From Polynucleobacter asymbioticus QLW-P1DMWA-1 (GTDB lineage: Bacteria; Pseudomonadota; Gammaproteobacteria; Burkholderiales; Burkholderiaceae), in the NCBI RefSeq assembly GCF_000016345.1, contig NC_009379.1:372001-436000 (forward strand): a stretch of DNA of 64,000 nucleotides, in the 5' to 3' direction. The translations under genes and the position numbers were made by a program. The notes under the pieces were generated by a model. It made no database searches. It saw only the letters and a list, made by a program, of their open reading frames with translations, and was not told the DNA's origin. This document shows, one piece after another, positions 17,368 through 28,464 of this stretch (positions within the stretch are counted from its first letter, which is position 1; each line of letters starts with the position of its first letter).

Positions 17368-18350
17368 GTATTTTTTCAAGAATCGCGGGTACCGGAAGCT
17401 ATCTGCCTGAGTTGCGTCTAACCAATCAAGATTTGGTTGAGCGTTTAGCCAAAACTGGCCTAGAAACCAGTGATGAATGGATTGCCACTCGTAGTGGTAT
17501 TTCTGCACGTCACTTTGCTGCTGAAAATGAATTAACTAGCGATTTAGCGCTCAAGGCAGCTCAAGCTGCATTAAGTAGTGCTGGTATTACTTCTTCAGAT
17601 TTAGATCTCATCATTTTGGCAACCTCAACCCCTGATCATTTGGGTGGTTTTCCGAGTACCGCCTGTGTAGTGCAAGATAAGTTAGGTGCCCATACCGCCT
17701 GCGCTGCTTTTGATGTGCAAGCAGTCTGCGCAGGATTTACTTATGCCTTAGCCACTGCGGATGCATTTATTCGAACAGGCTCTTACAAAAAAGTATTGGT
17801 AATCGGCGCTGAAACCTTTTCACGCATTCTGGATTTTCAAGATCGCGGTACTTGCGTGTTGTTTGGCGATGGAGCTGGTGCCGTAGTGTTAGAAGCATCT
17901 TCCGAGCCAGGCATCTTATCGACAGCCTTGCATGCTGATGGTAGTCAGCGAGATATTTTGTGTGTCCCAGGCCGCTCAGGTAATGGTGCGGTACATGGTT
18001 CTCCATTCATGACTATGGATGGTCAAGCGGTATTTAAATTGGCTGTGAAAGTCTTAGAGCAAGTAGCGCATGAAGTGTTGGCTAAAGCGAATCTCAAGCC
18101 AGAACAAATTGATTGGTTGGTACCTCATCAAGCTAACATTCGCATCATGGAGGGAACTGCCAAGAAGATGGGCATGTCGATGGATAAAGTGATTGTGACT
18201 GTGCATGAGCACGGCAATACTTCTGCTGCATCCATTCCCTTGGCGCTTGACTGTGGCATTCGCTCTGGTCAAATTCAGCGCGGTCAACACTTGCTGTTAG
18301 AGGGTGTAGGCGGTGGTTTTGCTTGGGGCGCAGTGGCACTCAAGTACTAA
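17364..18350 (+). CDS. fabH: Beta-ketoacyl-ACP synthase III
   Basis: Starts fatty acid synthesis by condensing acetyl-CoA with malonyl-ACP. The 328 residues have the catalytic Cys in [12 protein letters not shown], the His in VPHQANIRI and the Asn in [13 protein letters not shown]. The N-terminal [16 protein letters not shown] and SGISARHFA are typical. Its start overlaps plsX by 4 bases, indicating translational coupling, and fabD follows 42 bases downstream. Confidence 0.97.
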   Translation: MSIFSRIAGTGSYLPELRLTNQDLVERLAKTGLETSDEWIATRSGISARHFAAENELTSDLALKAAQAALSSAGITSSDLDLIILATSTPDHLGGFPSTACVVQDKLGAHTACAAFDVQAVCAGFTYALATADAFIRTGSYKKVLVIGAETFSRILDFQDRGTCVLFGDGAGAVVLEASSEPGILSTALHADGSQRDILCVPGRSGNGAVHGSPFMTMDGQAVFKLAVKVLEQVAHEVLAKANLKPEQIDWLVPHQANIRIMEGTAKKMGMSMDKVIVTVHEHGNTSAASIPLALDCGIRSGQIQRGQHLLLEGVGGGFAWGAVALKY

Positions 18351-18392
18351 TATTTTTCCTATTACTTATTTCTTTATTTAGCGAAAATTTCC

Positions 18393-19328
18393 ATGACATT
18401 TGCATTCGTATTCCCTGGTCAAGGCTCTCAATCGGTTGGCATGCTCAATTCCATTGCACACCATCCTGAAGTTCGCGCTACCTTGCAAGAGGCCTCTGAG
18501 GCTTTAGGTGAAGATGTGGCCAAGTTGATTGCAGAAGGCCCTGCTGAAGCTTTGTCCTTAACCACCAATACTCAGCCGGTCATGTTGACTGCTGGTGTGG
18601 CTTTTTATCGGGCATGGTTAGCAGCAGGTGGCCCCCCTCCAAGAGTGATGGCAGGTCATAGCTTAGGTGAGTATTCAGCTTTGGTAGGGGCAGGCGTTAT
18701 TTCTTTTAAAGATGCTGTTCCTTTTGTGCGTTTTCGTGCTGAAGCAATGCAAAATGCTGTACCAGTAGGTACTGGTGGCATGGCTGCAATTCTTGGTTTG
18801 GATGATGCAATAGTGATTCAGGTTTGCGCTGAAGCAAGCGCCGCTTCTAGTGCTGTAGTGGAAGCGGTAAATTTCAATGCGCCCGGACAAGTGGTGATTG
18901 CTGGTGCAAGTGATGCGGTAACTAAGGCTTGTGAGATGTTGAAAGCGGCTGGCGCAAAACGCGCTTTACCATTGCCAGTATCTGCACCATTTCATTCCTC
19001 TTTATTACAACCAGCATCTGAAAAACTCAAAGGCTATTTGGCAAACATCGAATTTAAAGCGCCCACGATTGCAGTGATTAATAACGTGGATGTTGAAATT
19101 CTGAATGAGCCACAAGCTATTAAAGATGCTCTAGTACGTCAGGCTGCCAAACCAGTGCGTTGGCATGAAACTATTCGGGCTATGGCTGGGCAAGGTGTTA
19201 CGCATGTCGTTGAATGCGGGCCGGGCAAGGTTCTGGCAGGCTTAACAAAGCGTATTCATGATCAAATGACTGGCGTACCAGTATTTGATGAGGCCAGCTT
19301 AAATGAGGTGTTGGCTAGCCTGAAATAA
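18393..19328 (+). CDS. fabD: Malonyl-CoA:ACP transacylase
   Basis: Loads malonyl groups on ACP for chain elongation. The 311 residues start with FVFPGQGSQSVGM, carry the nucleophile Ser in GHSLGEYSALVGAG, and the catalytic His in PVSAPFHSSLL. The GGMAAILGL segment is also typical. It lies in the plsX-fabHDG-acpP-fabF order standard for proteobacteria. Confidence 0.97.
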   Translation: MTFAFVFPGQGSQSVGMLNSIAHHPEVRATLQEASEALGEDVAKLIAEGPAEALSLTTNTQPVMLTAGVAFYRAWLAAGGPPPRVMAGHSLGEYSALVGAGVISFKDAVPFVRFRAEAMQNAVPVGTGGMAAILGLDDAIVIQVCAEASAASSAVVEAVNFNAPGQVVIAGASDAVTKACEMLKAAGAKRALPLPVSAPFHSSLLQPASEKLKGYLANIEFKAPTIAVINNVDVEILNEPQAIKDALVRQAAKPVRWHETIRAMAGQGVTHVVECGPGKVLAGLTKRIHDQMTGVPVFDEASLNEVLASLK

Positions 19329-19367
19329 TGAGCAATTAATACAGAAAAAATACAGCGGAAGATAAAT

Positions 19368-20111
19368 ATGAATCTCGACTTAAGCGGACAAATTGCTTTA
19401 GTAACTGGCGCATCGCGCGGAATTGGTCAAGCGATTGCGGATGAATTAGTGAGCTGTGGTGCAAAGGTAATCGGTACAGCGACTTCAGAGAGTGGGGCTA
19501 ATGCTATTAATGAGCGTTTGAAACCGTCTGGCGGAGCTGGCTTGGTGCTCAATGTCACTGCACCCAATGCTTGCGAAGAGATCATCGATCAGATCGTGAA
19601 AGAGTATGGCGGTATTAATATTTTGGTTAATAACGCCGGCATCACACGTGATAACTTATCCATGCGTATGAAGGGTGATGAATGGACGGACGTCATTGAT
19701 ACCAACTTAAGCGCCGTCTTCCGTTTATCTCAAGCAGTAATGCGTCCCATGATGAAGGCTCGTGGTGGTCGCATTATCAATATCACCTCTATCGTAGGTC
19801 ATATGGGAAATCCGGGGCAGGCGAACTACGCAGCTGCAAAAGCAGGTGTTTCTGGGATGACGCGTGCCCTAGCCCGTGAAATCGGTAGCCGAAACATCAC
19901 AGTGAACTGTGTCGCCCCCGGCTTTATTGATACCGATATGACCCGTGCCTTGAGTGAAGATCAGCAAAATGCCCTAAAAGTGAACATTCCTTTAGCGCGT
20001 TTGGGTAGCCCAGAGGATGTAGCCCAGGCAGTGGCCTTTTTGGCCTCTCCAGCGGCTGCCTACATTACGGGTAATACCCTACACGTCAATGGCGGACTAT
20101 ATTTAGCCTAA
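19368..20111 (+). CDS. fabG: 3-oxoacyl-ACP reductase
   Basis: NADPH-dependent SDR enzyme that reduces beta-ketoacyl-ACP. The 247 residues include the cofactor motif TGASRGIGQAIA near residue 13, NNAGITRD, the catalytic Ser of NITSIVGHMGNPGQ, and YAAAKAGVSGM with catalytic Tyr and Lys. The C-terminal ITGNTLHVNGGLYLA is typical of FabG. It lies between fabD and acpP. Confidence 0.97.
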   Translation: MNLDLSGQIALVTGASRGIGQAIADELVSCGAKVIGTATSESGANAINERLKPSGGAGLVLNVTAPNACEEIIDQIVKEYGGINILVNNAGITRDNLSMRMKGDEWTDVIDTNLSAVFRLSQAVMRPMMKARGGRIINITSIVGHMGNPGQANYAAAKAGVSGMTRALAREIGSRNITVNCVAPGFIDTDMTRALSEDQQNALKVNIPLARLGSPEDVAQAVAFLASPAAAYITGNTLHVNGGLYLA

Positions 20112-20146
20112 CGGCAAAGCAAGGATTTAATCATTTTTCGGCGGAT

Positions 20147-20175
20147 TTGCTGATTCGGTCCGCCAAACTGATAAA
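20147..20175 (+). promoter_or_regulatory. Possible acpP promoter
   Basis: TTGCTG (20147-20152) and GATAAA (20170-20175) are 17 bases apart, about 36 bases before the acpP start. The GGCGGA/TCCGCC inverted repeat overlaps the -35 region. A separate acpP promoter would suit the high demand for ACP, but the -10 match is modest. Confidence 0.3.
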
Positions 20176-20211
20176 ATCTTTCCATCGTTTTTACAACCCC
20201 TGGGGAAATTA

Positions 20212-20451
20212 ATGGACAACATCGAACAACGCGTTAAGAAAATCGTCGCTGAGCAATTGGGCGTCGCAGAAGGAGATATCAAAAATGAATCTTCTTTCGT
20301 GAACGACTTGGGCGCTGACTCTCTTGACACTGTTGAGCTGGTTATGGCTTTGGAAGATGAATTCGGTATCGAAATTCCTGATGAGGAAGCTGAAAAGATC
20401 ACCACAGTTCAGCTCGCGATCGACTTCGCTACATCAAAAGCTCAGGGTTAA
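20212..20451 (+). CDS. acpP: Acyl carrier protein
   Basis: Carrier of growing acyl chains, 79 residues and strongly acidic. The phosphopantetheine attachment site is Ser37 in [10 protein letters not shown]. The group is added by holo-ACP synthase, encoded at 29208 in the same plus-strand run. It lies between fabG and fabF as usual. Confidence 0.98.
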   Translation: MDNIEQRVKKIVAEQLGVAEGDIKNESSFVNDLGADSLDTVELVMALEDEFGIEIPDEEAEKITTVQLAIDFATSKAQG

Positions 20452-20472
20452 TTCCCTAGCCTAGGCATTACT

Positions 20473-21720
20473 GTGTCAGCATCAAATGGCCGACGCCGGG
20501 TAGTTATTACCGGCCTTGGCCTCATCTCACCTGTTGGTAATTCGGTTGACGTAGCTTGGTCTAATGTGCTCGCGGGCAAATCAGGCATTGCTACGATCAC
20601 CAAGTTTGACCACACGCCGCTTAGCGTTCATTTCGCTGGAGAGGTGAAAGATTTCAATGTCGAAGAATATGTTTCTGCTAAAGAAGCGCGCCACATGGAT
20701 ACATTTATCCATTACGGCATTGCTGCTGGCACACAAGCAATTCGCGACAGTGGACTAGAGATTAACGAGCAAAACGCGGAACGCGTTGGCGTTATGGTGG
20801 GCTCTGGTATTGGCGGTTTGCCAATGATCGAGGAAACAGGCGCTGAGCTGTTGGCTCGCGGCCCTCGTCGCATCTCCCCGTTCTTTGTGCCCGGCTCAAT
20901 CATTAATATGATTTCTGGTCATCTAAGCATTTTGTTTGGCCTCAAAGGTCCTAACGTCGCTGCAGTAACCGCTTGTACTACTGGTTTGCATAGCATTGGT
21001 TTAGCTGCACGTTTGATTCAGTATGGTGATGCTGATGTAATGGTTGCTGGTGGTGCTGAGTCCACAATCTCGGCTTTAGGTGTTGGTGGTTTTGCATCCG
21101 CAAGAGCGCTCTCTACACGTAATGATGATCCTGCAACTGCGTCACGTCCTTGGGATAGGGATCGTGATGGTTTTGTTCTGGGTGAAGGTGCTGGTGTGGT
21201 GGTGCTTGAAGAGTATGAGCACGCAAAAGCACGTGGCGCAAAAATTTACTGTGAACTACTTGGCTTTGGTATGAGTGGTGACGCGTATCACATGACCGCT
21301 CCAAATATGGATGGTCCACGCCGTTGTATGTTGAATGCAATGCGTGATGCTGGCTTAAACGCAGATCAAATCCAATACATTAATGCTCACGGTACTTCTA
21401 CACCTTTGGGTGACAAGAATGAAACTGGGGCGATCAAGGCTGCTCTGGGCGATCATGCTAAGAAGGTTCTAATTAATTCGACCAAGTCGATGACTGGCCA
21501 CCTCTTGGGTGGGGCAGGCGGCTTGGAGTCTGTATTTACCATTCTGGCCCTCCATAACCAGAAATCTCCGCCAACAATCAATATCTTTAATCAGGATCCT
21601 GAGTGCGATTTGGACTACTGCGCCAATACTGCCAGGGACGTTAAGATTGATCATGCAGTCAAAAACAACTTTGGCTTTGGTGGTACTAACGGCACCTTGA
21701 TTTTTGGTAAGCTGACCTAA
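20473..21720 (+). CDS. fabF: Beta-ketoacyl-ACP synthase II
   Basis: Elongating condensing enzyme. The 415 residues carry the nucleophile Cys in [12 protein letters not shown] and the two His residues in [11 protein letters not shown] and [11 protein letters not shown], with the closing [12 protein letters not shown]. The start is GTG at 20473, fixed by the [13 protein letters not shown]-terminus. In related genera rpoE and rseAB usually follow fabF; here mucD follows after 47 bases. Confidence 0.97.
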   Translation: MSASNGRRRVVITGLGLISPVGNSVDVAWSNVLAGKSGIATITKFDHTPLSVHFAGEVKDFNVEEYVSAKEARHMDTFIHYGIAAGTQAIRDSGLEINEQNAERVGVMVGSGIGGLPMIEETGAELLARGPRRISPFFVPGSIINMISGHLSILFGLKGPNVAAVTACTTGLHSIGLAARLIQYGDADVMVAGGAESTISALGVGGFASARALSTRNDDPATASRPWDRDRDGFVLGEGAGVVVLEEYEHAKARGAKIYCELLGFGMSGDAYHMTAPNMDGPRRCMLNAMRDAGLNADQIQYINAHGTSTPLGDKNETGAIKAALGDHAKKVLINSTKSMTGHLLGGAGGLESVFTILALHNQKSPPTINIFNQDPECDLDYCANTARDVKIDHAVKNNFGFGGTNGTLIFGKLT

Positions 21721-21767
21721 TATTCTGAATATCTTTATTGTTGGTTTTCACCAAGTAGGTCTCTAGC

Positions 21768-23219
21768 ATGATGAAAAAGCATTTAATTGCGCTCTTGGCT
21801 ATTTTGAGTCTTGGGCAATCCCCATTCATTTCCCAGTCAGTCGCCGAGACGCCTCGAGTGACAATTCCTGATTTTGCGGATTTAGTCGAGCGCGCCAGTC
21901 CAGCGGTAGTGAATATTCGCACGACAGAAAAGGTGAATGTTCAACAAACTCAGGGTGGTATTCCTGGGATGCCAGAAGATCAAGCAGAATTTTTCCGCCG
22001 TTTCTTCGGCGTTCCTATTCCCGGAATTCCAAACAGCCCTAAGCAAGTACAGCCAGCTCCCGGTAAACCTCAAGAGGCTGATCGCGGTGTAGGTTCAGGT
22101 TTTATTATTGATTCCAACGGCATGATCTTGACGAACGCGCACGTAGTTGAAGGTGCAACAACGATTTATGTCACCTTGACTGATAAGCGCGAATTCAAAG
22201 CGAAGTTGTTGGGTATGGATAAGCGCACCGACGTAGCCGTAGTCAAAATTGATGCGCGTGATCTCCCTAGATTACCTTTGGGTGACTCTTCTAAGGTGCG
22301 TGTGGGTGAATGGGTGCTCGCCATTGGCTCCCCGTTCGGCCTGGAGAATACGGTCACTGCAGGTATCGTTTCTGCAAAGAGTCGAGATACTGGCGACTAT
22401 CTGCCATTCATCCAAACAGACGTTGCTGTGAATCCTGGTAACTCTGGCGGTCCACTCTTAAACACAGCGGGACAAGTGATTGGCATTAATTCGCAAATAT
22501 TTAGTCGCTCTGGCGGATACATGGGAATTTCTTTTGCCATTCCGATTGATGAAGCAATACGCGTTGCCGATCAATTGCGTACCAATGGAAAAATGACGCG
22601 TGGCCGTATCGGTGTCGCTTTAGGTGATATGACTAAAGAAGTGGCTGAGAGTTTAGGTTTGGGTAAGCCACGTGGGGCATATGTTCGCAATGTCGAGCCA
22701 GGCGGTCCTGCAGCTGGAGGTGGCATTGAATCAGGCGATGTAATTTTGAGTTTTAATGGACACGAAATCAATAAGTCAACGGATTTACCAAGAGTAGTTG
22801 GAGAAACTAAGCCTGGCACTTCTGTAGTGGTGCAAGTTTGGCGTAAAGGCACTACTCGCGACCTCACGGTTACTGTGACGGATGCGGAGTCAAACCAGGC
22901 TGCCATTAAAAAGCAGGAGGTACCGGCTGCCAGTGGTAACGGTGGAAATGTTCTGGGTATCCAGGTAAATGACTTAAGTGATGCCAAGAAGAAGGACTGG
23001 AATATCAAAGGGGGCGTTGAAGTGACTGGCCTTGGCGACGGTCCTTTAGCTAGGGCGGGGGTTCGTCCTGGGGATGTGATTATCCGCATTGCTGATACGG
23101 ATATTACGGGGGTGAAGCAGTTTGAGGCCCTGGTTAAAGGTCTGGATAGTAATAAGGCCGTTCCGGTCTTTATTCGCCGTGCTGACAGCACTTTAGTGAT
23201 CCCAGTAAGGTCAAAATAA
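21768..23219 (+). CDS. mucD: Do-family periplasmic serine endoprotease (MucD/DegQ)
   Basis: Periplasmic quality-control protease and chaperone. Of 483 residues, the first ~27 are a signal peptide (LIALLAILSLGQSPFISQSVAE). The trypsin-like domain has His in TNAHVVEG, Asp in RTDVAVVKID and Ser in NPGNSGGPLLN. Two PDZ domains follow, at about 280-370 and 390-475. I use mucD because of the position next to lepA and lepB; DegP and DegQ are alternative names. In relatives this gene ends a sigma-E regulatory operon that is missing here. Confidence 0.94.
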   Translation: MMKKHLIALLAILSLGQSPFISQSVAETPRVTIPDFADLVERASPAVVNIRTTEKVNVQQTQGGIPGMPEDQAEFFRRFFGVPIPGIPNSPKQVQPAPGKPQEADRGVGSGFIIDSNGMILTNAHVVEGATTIYVTLTDKREFKAKLLGMDKRTDVAVVKIDARDLPRLPLGDSSKVRVGEWVLAIGSPFGLENTVTAGIVSAKSRDTGDYLPFIQTDVAVNPGNSGGPLLNTAGQVIGINSQIFSRSGGYMGISFAIPIDEAIRVADQLRTNGKMTRGRIGVALGDMTKEVAESLGLGKPRGAYVRNVEPGGPAAGGGIESGDVILSFNGHEINKSTDLPRVVGETKPGTSVVVQVWRKGTTRDLTVTVTDAESNQAAIKKQEVPAASGNGGNVLGIQVNDLSDAKKKDWNIKGGVEVTGLGDGPLARAGVRPGDVIIRIADTDITGVKQFEALVKGLDSNKAVPVFIRRADSTLVIPVRSK

Positions 23220-23365
23220 GCCATTTTTAGGCCAAAAAATAGGGTTCGGTGCCTAAAGGGCGCCACCCATTACAATGCCCCTAAGACGACTTTTTGCAGC
23301 GCATCATTAAGGTGCGTTCTGATAAGGCGTTTTTTGAATTACTCAGAATTACTAACTAAGACGCT

Positions 23366-25171
23366 ATGGATTTAATCCGCAATTTTTCTATCATCGCCCA
23401 TATTGATCATGGCAAGTCTACGCTTGCAGATCGCATTATTCAGCATTGTGGCGGCCTCTCTGATCGTGAAATGGAAGCCCAAGTTCTCGATTCGATGGAT
23501 ATTGAGCGCGAGCGTGGAATTACGATTAAAGCCCAAACAGCTGCATTGACTTATAAGTCCAGGGACGGCAAAACCTACAACATCAATTTGATTGATACGC
23601 CGGGCCACGTTGACTTTTCATACGAGGTGAGCCGTTCTTTATCTGCATGCGAAGGTGCATTGCTGGTGGTGGATGCTAGTCAAGGTGTTGAGGCTCAAAC
23701 CGTAGCCAACTGTTACATGGCCTTAGAGTTAGGTGTCGAAGTAGTACCAGTGCTTAATAAGATTGACTTGCCTCAAGCTGATCCTGAGCGCGCTAAAAAA
23801 GAAATTGAAGATGTGATTGGCATTGATGCATCTCATGCAGTCACCTGCTCAGCCAAAACAGGCTTAGGTGTTCAAGATGTGATCGAGGAGATGATTGCTA
23901 GAGTGCCTCCGCCCACAGGTAACGCAGCAGATCCATTGCAAGCTTTGATTATTGATTCATGGTTTGATAACTACGTTGGCGTGGTCATGTTGGTGCGCGT
24001 TGTAAATGGCTCTTTAAAACCAAAAGACAAAATTACCTTAATGGCGAATGGTTCAAGTCATTTAGTTGAACACGTAGGCGTGTTTAGTCCAAAGTCGATA
24101 GACCGCCCTGAGTTATCTGCTGGTCAAGTGGGCTTTGTGATTGCTGGTATTAAAGAGTTAAAAGCCGCTAAGGTGGGTGATACCGTAACGCATTCTCCAG
24201 GACAGCAAGGTCGAGTTCCCGCTACTGAGCCGCTACCCGGCTTTAAAGAAGTGAAGCCTCAAGTGTTTGCTGGTTTATATCCCGTGGAATCAAGTGAATA
24301 CGATCAGTTGCGTGAATCATTAGAGAAGTTGCAGTTAAACGATGCTTCCCTTTTGTATGAGCCAGAAGTGTCACAGGCTCTTGGTTTTGGATTTCGTTGT
24401 GGCTTCTTAGGTTTATTGCACATGGAGATTGTGCAAGAGCGCTTAGAGCGTCAGTACGGCATGAATCTCATTACTACCGCTCCAACGGTGGTGTACCAAG
24501 TAGAGCAATCTGATGGATCTATTCTCTCAGTTGATAACCCATCGAAGATGCCAGAGGCCAGCAAGATCAATACGATTCTTGAGCCTATCGTGACAGTGAA
24601 TTTGTATATGCCCCAAGAATATGTGGGTGCGATCATTACTCTGTGTGTTGGTAAGCGTGGCATACAAATGGACATGAATTATCTAGGCCGTCAAGTCAAA
24701 CTCACTTATGAGTTGCCGATGGCAGAGATTGTGTTGGACTTCTTTGACAAAATGAAATCCATCTCACGCGGTTATGCCTCGATGGATTATGAGTTCAAAG
24801 AGTATCGCCCAGCAGACGTAGTGAAGGTTGATATTCTCATTAATGGCGAGCGGGTGGATGCACTCTCTGTGATTGTTCACCGCAGTAATAGCCAGCATCG
24901 TGGACGCGAAGTTGTTGCTAAGATGCGCGGCATTATTCCTCGTCAAATGTTTGATGTAGCTATTCAAGCGGCCATTGGTAGCAATATCGTTGCCCGTGAA
25001 AACGTAAAGGCCTTACGCAAAAACGTTTTGGCTAAGTGCTATGGTGGTGATATCTCCCGTAAACGCAAGTTATTAGAGAAGCAAAAAGAGGGTAAGAAGC
25101 GTATGAAGCAGGTTGGTAACGTAGAAATTCCACAAGAAGCTTTCTTAGCTATTTTGCAGGTGGACGATTAA
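23366..25171 (+). CDS. lepA: Elongation factor 4 (LepA)
   Basis: Ribosome-associated GTPase affecting translation initiation and elongation under stress. The 601 residues include G1 in [13 protein letters not shown]3 DTPGHVDF and G4 NKIDLPQ, then EF-G-like domains II, III and V, and the LepA-specific C-terminal domain ending [23 protein letters not shown]. Its stop overlaps the lepB start by 1 base, the classic lepA-lepB pairing. Confidence 0.98.
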   Translation: MDLIRNFSIIAHIDHGKSTLADRIIQHCGGLSDREMEAQVLDSMDIERERGITIKAQTAALTYKSRDGKTYNINLIDTPGHVDFSYEVSRSLSACEGALLVVDASQGVEAQTVANCYMALELGVEVVPVLNKIDLPQADPERAKKEIEDVIGIDASHAVTCSAKTGLGVQDVIEEMIARVPPPTGNAADPLQALIIDSWFDNYVGVVMLVRVVNGSLKPKDKITLMANGSSHLVEHVGVFSPKSIDRPELSAGQVGFVIAGIKELKAAKVGDTVTHSPGQQGRVPATEPLPGFKEVKPQVFAGLYPVESSEYDQLRESLEKLQLNDASLLYEPEVSQALGFGFRCGFLGLLHMEIVQERLERQYGMNLITTAPTVVYQVEQSDGSILSVDNPSKMPEASKINTILEPIVTVNLYMPQEYVGAIITLCVGKRGIQMDMNYLGRQVKLTYELPMAEIVLDFFDKMKSISRGYASMDYEFKEYRPADVVKVDILINGERVDALSVIVHRSNSQHRGREVVAKMRGIIPRQMFDVAIQAAIGSNIVARENVKALRKNVLAKCYGGDISRKRKLLEKQKEGKKRMKQVGNVEIPQEAFLAILQVDD

Positions 25172-25977
25172 TGAACTTTGCCCTCATCCTTTTTATCTTG
25201 GTGGTAATTTCAGGCATTGCTTGGATTGCTGATCGCTATTACTTTGCGCCTCAAAGACGCCTGGCTGGTATTGACCGTATGCCGTTATGGCTGGAATATA
25301 CCGCTGGATTCTTCCCGGTCATTTGCGCGGTATTTGTTTTACGCTCTTTTATCGTCGAGCCATTTAAGATCCCCTCGGGCTCCATGATTCCGACTTTGCA
25401 AATTGGCGACTTCATTTTGGTGAATAAATTTACCTACGGCATTCGTTTGCCAGTCATCAATCAGAAGGTGATTGACTTGGGTGCTCCAAAGCGTGGTGAT
25501 GTGATTGTTTTTCGTTACCCACGTGATGAGTCGATTGATTACATCAAACGGGTAGTGGCACTGCCTGGCGATGTGATTGAGTATCAAGATAAGCGTCTGA
25601 TTATTAATGGCCAGCCCTTAGCTTACAGCGGTGGTGAGCCATATCTCGATCCTGAGAATATGCGTTATGCCAAGCTCTTTACAGAAACATTCCCACCAGA
25701 TTTGGGTGGCAATCGTCACGAGATCTTGAATGACCCAGATCGTCCCGCAACAGTTTTTCCGACTGAACGTTTTCCAGGCGTTGAGTTTTGCCAGTATCAA
25801 GAATCCGGTTTAACTTGCAAAGTACCTGCGGGTCACTATTTTGCAATGGGTGATAACCGTGATAACAGTGCAGACTCACGCTATTGGGGTTTTGTACCAG
25901 ATAAAAATATCGTTGGTAAAGCCTTCTTTGTTTGGCTAAATCTGGGCAATCTTCGTCGAATAGGCGGATTCGAGTAA
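25171..25977 (+). CDS. lepB: Signal peptidase I
   Basis: Inner-membrane peptidase that removes signal peptides from exported proteins. The 268 residues have N-terminal membrane helices (about 2-18 and 48-62). The nucleophile Ser is in [14 protein letters not shown], and the general-base Lys in [12 protein letters not shown]. The [12 protein letters not shown] box (C-terminal) closes the active site. It is coupled to lepA by a 1-base overlap and followed 4 bases later by rnc. Confidence 0.97.
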   Translation: MNFALILFILVVISGIAWIADRYYFAPQRRLAGIDRMPLWLEYTAGFFPVICAVFVLRSFIVEPFKIPSGSMIPTLQIGDFILVNKFTYGIRLPVINQKVIDLGAPKRGDVIVFRYPRDESIDYIKRVVALPGDVIEYQDKRLIINGQPLAYSGGEPYLDPENMRYAKLFTETFPPDLGGNRHEILNDPDRPATVFPTERFPGVEFCQYQESGLTCKVPAGHYFAMGDNRDNSADSRYWGFVPDKNIVGKAFFVWLNLGNLRRIGGFE

Positions 25978-25981
25978 TTGT

Positions 25982-26773
25982 ATGAACGCGCGCGCCGTCA
26001 TTGAAACCGCAACGCTTCAAGAGCGCCTTGGCTACGTCTTTAAAAAGACTGAGCTTCTTAATCAAGCCTTAACGCATCGCAGCCACAGCAAGAAGAATAA
26101 CGAACGCCTGGAGTTTTTGGGCGATTCTATTTTGAACTGCGTGGTTGCAGATCTCTTGTATGAGCGCTACTCTGATTTAGACGAGGGTGACCTTTCTCGT
26201 GTCCGCGCTAATTTGGTGAAGCAACAGGCTTTATATGAAATAGCGCAGACACTTTTATTGTCTGACCATCTTCGCCTTGGTGAAGGTGAGTTAAAAAGTG
26301 GGGGATTCCGTCGCCCATCGATTCTGGCGGATACTTTAGAGGCGGTAACGGGCGCAATCTTTTTGGATGGCGGTTTTGATGCTGCAAAAGATTGCTTGCG
26401 TAAGCTGTACTCGGTGATTTTGGCTCAAGTTGATCCCAAGACTTTAGGTAAAGATGACAAAACACTTTTACAAGAGTGTTTGCAGGGCTACCAACTGCCT
26501 TTGCCAACTTATAACGTCACAGGAACAACTGGTGCTGCACATAATCAACAGTTTGAGGTTGAGTGCTTAATTCCAAGTCTGAAGGTTTCTGTCAAAGGTG
26601 ATGGTGCATCACGCCGCGCTGCCGAACAATCGGCCGCTAAGATCGCTTTAGTTGCGGTGCTCAAGGCCCTGCCTCAAGAATCTCGTAAACCCAAGAAAAC
26701 TCGGTCGGCTAAGAAGAAGGCGGCCAAAAAAGAAGTGACCGAAGAGCAGTTAAATCTTAAGCTGAAGGGCTAA
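25982..26773 (+). CDS. rnc: Ribonuclease III
   Basis: Double-strand-specific endoribonuclease for rRNA and mRNA processing. The 263 residues hold the signature [20 protein letters not shown] with acidic metal ligands, a second acidic set in [15 protein letters not shown], and a dsRNA-binding domain at about 160-230. The C-terminal Lys-rich tail ([15 protein letters not shown]) extends beyond the 226 residues of the E. coli enzyme and is probably disordered and RNA-binding. It is followed by era 2 bases later, as in many proteobacteria. Confidence 0.97.
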   Translation: MNARAVIETATLQERLGYVFKKTELLNQALTHRSHSKKNNERLEFLGDSILNCVVADLLYERYSDLDEGDLSRVRANLVKQQALYEIAQTLLLSDHLRLGEGELKSGGFRRPSILADTLEAVTGAIFLDGGFDAAKDCLRKLYSVILAQVDPKTLGKDDKTLLQECLQGYQLPLPTYNVTGTTGAAHNQQFEVECLIPSLKVSVKGDGASRRAAEQSAAKIALVAVLKALPQESRKPKKTRSAKKKAAKKEVTEEQLNLKLKG

Positions 26774-26775
26774 TC

Positions 26776-27711
26776 GTGTTTAGATGCGGCACTATCGCCA
26801 TTGTTGGGCGTCCTAATATGGGTAAATCAACTCTGTTGAACGCTTTGGTTGGTCAAAAGATTAGTATCACCTCACGCAAAGCTCAGACAACTCGTCATCG
26901 CATTTTGGGCATCCAGAATCGCGAAGAAGCCCAATTCATCTTTATTGATACCCCTGGTTTTCAGACGCGTTTGATGAATACCTTAAACAAGGCATTAAAT
27001 CGCACAGTTACTACTGCCTTGCAAGATGTAAATGTCGCTTGCTTTGTAGTGGAAGCTGGTTATTTTGGTGAAGATGATAAAAAAGTATTGAAGTTACTTC
27101 CGGATGATTTGCCGGTTGTTCTAGTGTTGAACAAGCTGGATTTATTTAATAGCCGCTTTCAGACTCCTTCAGAGCGTGACCAAGCCTTGCTCAGCTTTAT
27201 TAAAGAAATGGCTCTCCCTTGGTGTGAATTAGGCGGCCATGAAGATCAAAAGTCTGAGTTTGCTGAAATCGTGCCGATGAGCGCCAAGAGTCCTGGCGAT
27301 ATCGAAAGACTATTAGACGTCCTCGAGGGATATTTGCCTGAGGCTGAGGCCGTCTACGATGGCGACACTATTACCGATCGCAGTGAGCGCTTCTTAGCAG
27401 CTGAGATTCTTCGTGAAAAGGTATTTCGTTTTACTGGCGAAGAGTTGCCCTACACCAGCACCGTGGTCATAGATCAATTTAAGATGGATGGAAAAATGCG
27501 CCGCATTGCTGCAACCATCTTGGTGGATCGGGATAGCCACAAAGCGATGATTATTGGACAAAAGGGTGAGCGCCTAAAAAAGATTTCCACTGATGCGCGC
27601 ATCGATATGGAAAAGCTCTTTGATGGCAAAGTCTTTTTAGAGACTTGGGTGAAGGTGAAGCGTGGCTGGGCCGATGACCGAGCTGAATTACGGGCGCAAG
27701 GTCTAGAGTAA
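26776..27711 (+). CDS. era: GTPase Era
   Basis: Essential GTPase that binds the 3' end of 16S rRNA during 30S maturation. The 311 residues have G1 GRPNMGKST (Met replaces the common Val), G3 DTPGF and G4 NKLDL, and a C-terminal KH domain with [19 protein letters not shown]. The start is GTG, 2 bases after rnc. It is followed by recO, the standard rnc-era-recO-pdxJ order. Confidence 0.97.
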   Translation: MFRCGTIAIVGRPNMGKSTLLNALVGQKISITSRKAQTTRHRILGIQNREEAQFIFIDTPGFQTRLMNTLNKALNRTVTTALQDVNVACFVVEAGYFGEDDKKVLKLLPDDLPVVLVLNKLDLFNSRFQTPSERDQALLSFIKEMALPWCELGGHEDQKSEFAEIVPMSAKSPGDIERLLDVLEGYLPEAEAVYDGDTITDRSERFLAAEILREKVFRFTGEELPYTSTVVIDQFKMDGKMRRIAATILVDRDSHKAMIIGQKGERLKKISTDARIDMEKLFDGKVFLETWVKVKRGWADDRAELRAQGLE

Positions 27712-27717
27712 AACGCC

Positions 27718-28452
27718 ATGGCCTCGATTCGTGTTGCTGACGAACCTGCTTTTGTATTGCACAGCATCCCCTATAAAGAGACTAGCTTAATCCTGGATGT
27801 CTTTACACGGCAGCATGGCCGCATGGCCTTAATTGCCAAGGGCGCTAAACGTCCCCATTCTGTCTTACGACCAGTATTACAGCGGTTTCAACCGTTATTA
27901 GTTTCATGGAGTGGTAAATCAGAATTACGTACTCTGACTAAATCCGAATGGGTAGGTGGCATGCCTTCTCTAGTCGGCGATGCTTTGCTCTGTGGGTTTT
28001 ATCTCAATGAGCTATTGGTCAAGTTTTTGGCTCGAGAAGATGATTACGAAAGGCTTTACGATCGTTACTCAGAAACGATTAATGCTTTGTCTAATCTCGA
28101 GTTTGAATCTAAAGGTTTAGAGGAAATATTACGACCTTTTGAACTCTCTTTATTGCAAGAGACAGGGTATGCCGCTGCATTAGATCGCTGTGTTGAAACA
28201 AACGATTCTCCTGTTTTTGAGGCCCTCTATGTTTACCAACCTGAGCGTGGTGTGCGCCCAATACAGGTTGACGACCCCGGTCATTGGCCGGTTTTGCGGG
28301 GGAAGTCGCTCTTGGCGATTGCTGCAGGAGATTTTTCTGATCCAGAAACTCTGTCTGAGAGTAAGCAACTCATGCGGTTTCTATTGGGACTGCACTTGCA
28401 GGATCAAGTCTTAACCACGCGGCAAATTTTGATTGATTTAAAGAAAATCTAG
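27718..28452 (+). CDS. recO: DNA repair protein RecO
   Basis: Mediator that helps RecA load at single-strand gaps in the RecFOR pathway. The 244 residues start with an OB-fold (FVLHSIPYKETSLILDVFTRQHGR), followed by a helical domain. The Cys zinc cluster seen in some RecO proteins is not evident. It lies between era and pdxJ with 6- and 12-base gaps, consistent with one transcript. Confidence 0.93.
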   Translation: MASIRVADEPAFVLHSIPYKETSLILDVFTRQHGRMALIAKGAKRPHSVLRPVLQRFQPLLVSWSGKSELRTLTKSEWVGGMPSLVGDALLCGFYLNELLVKFLAREDDYERLYDRYSETINALSNLEFESKGLEEILRPFELSLLQETGYAAALDRCVETNDSPVFEALYVYQPERGVRPIQVDDPGHWPVLRGKSLLAIAAGDFSDPETLSESKQLMRFLLGLHLQDQVLTTRQILIDLKKI

Positions 28453-28464
28453 TAATCTACAGGA

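Noticed and set aside
22571..23266. 231-codon minus-strand frame opposite mucD
   Set aside because: It overlaps the conserved PDZ domains of mucD wholly and shows no recognisable protein features.
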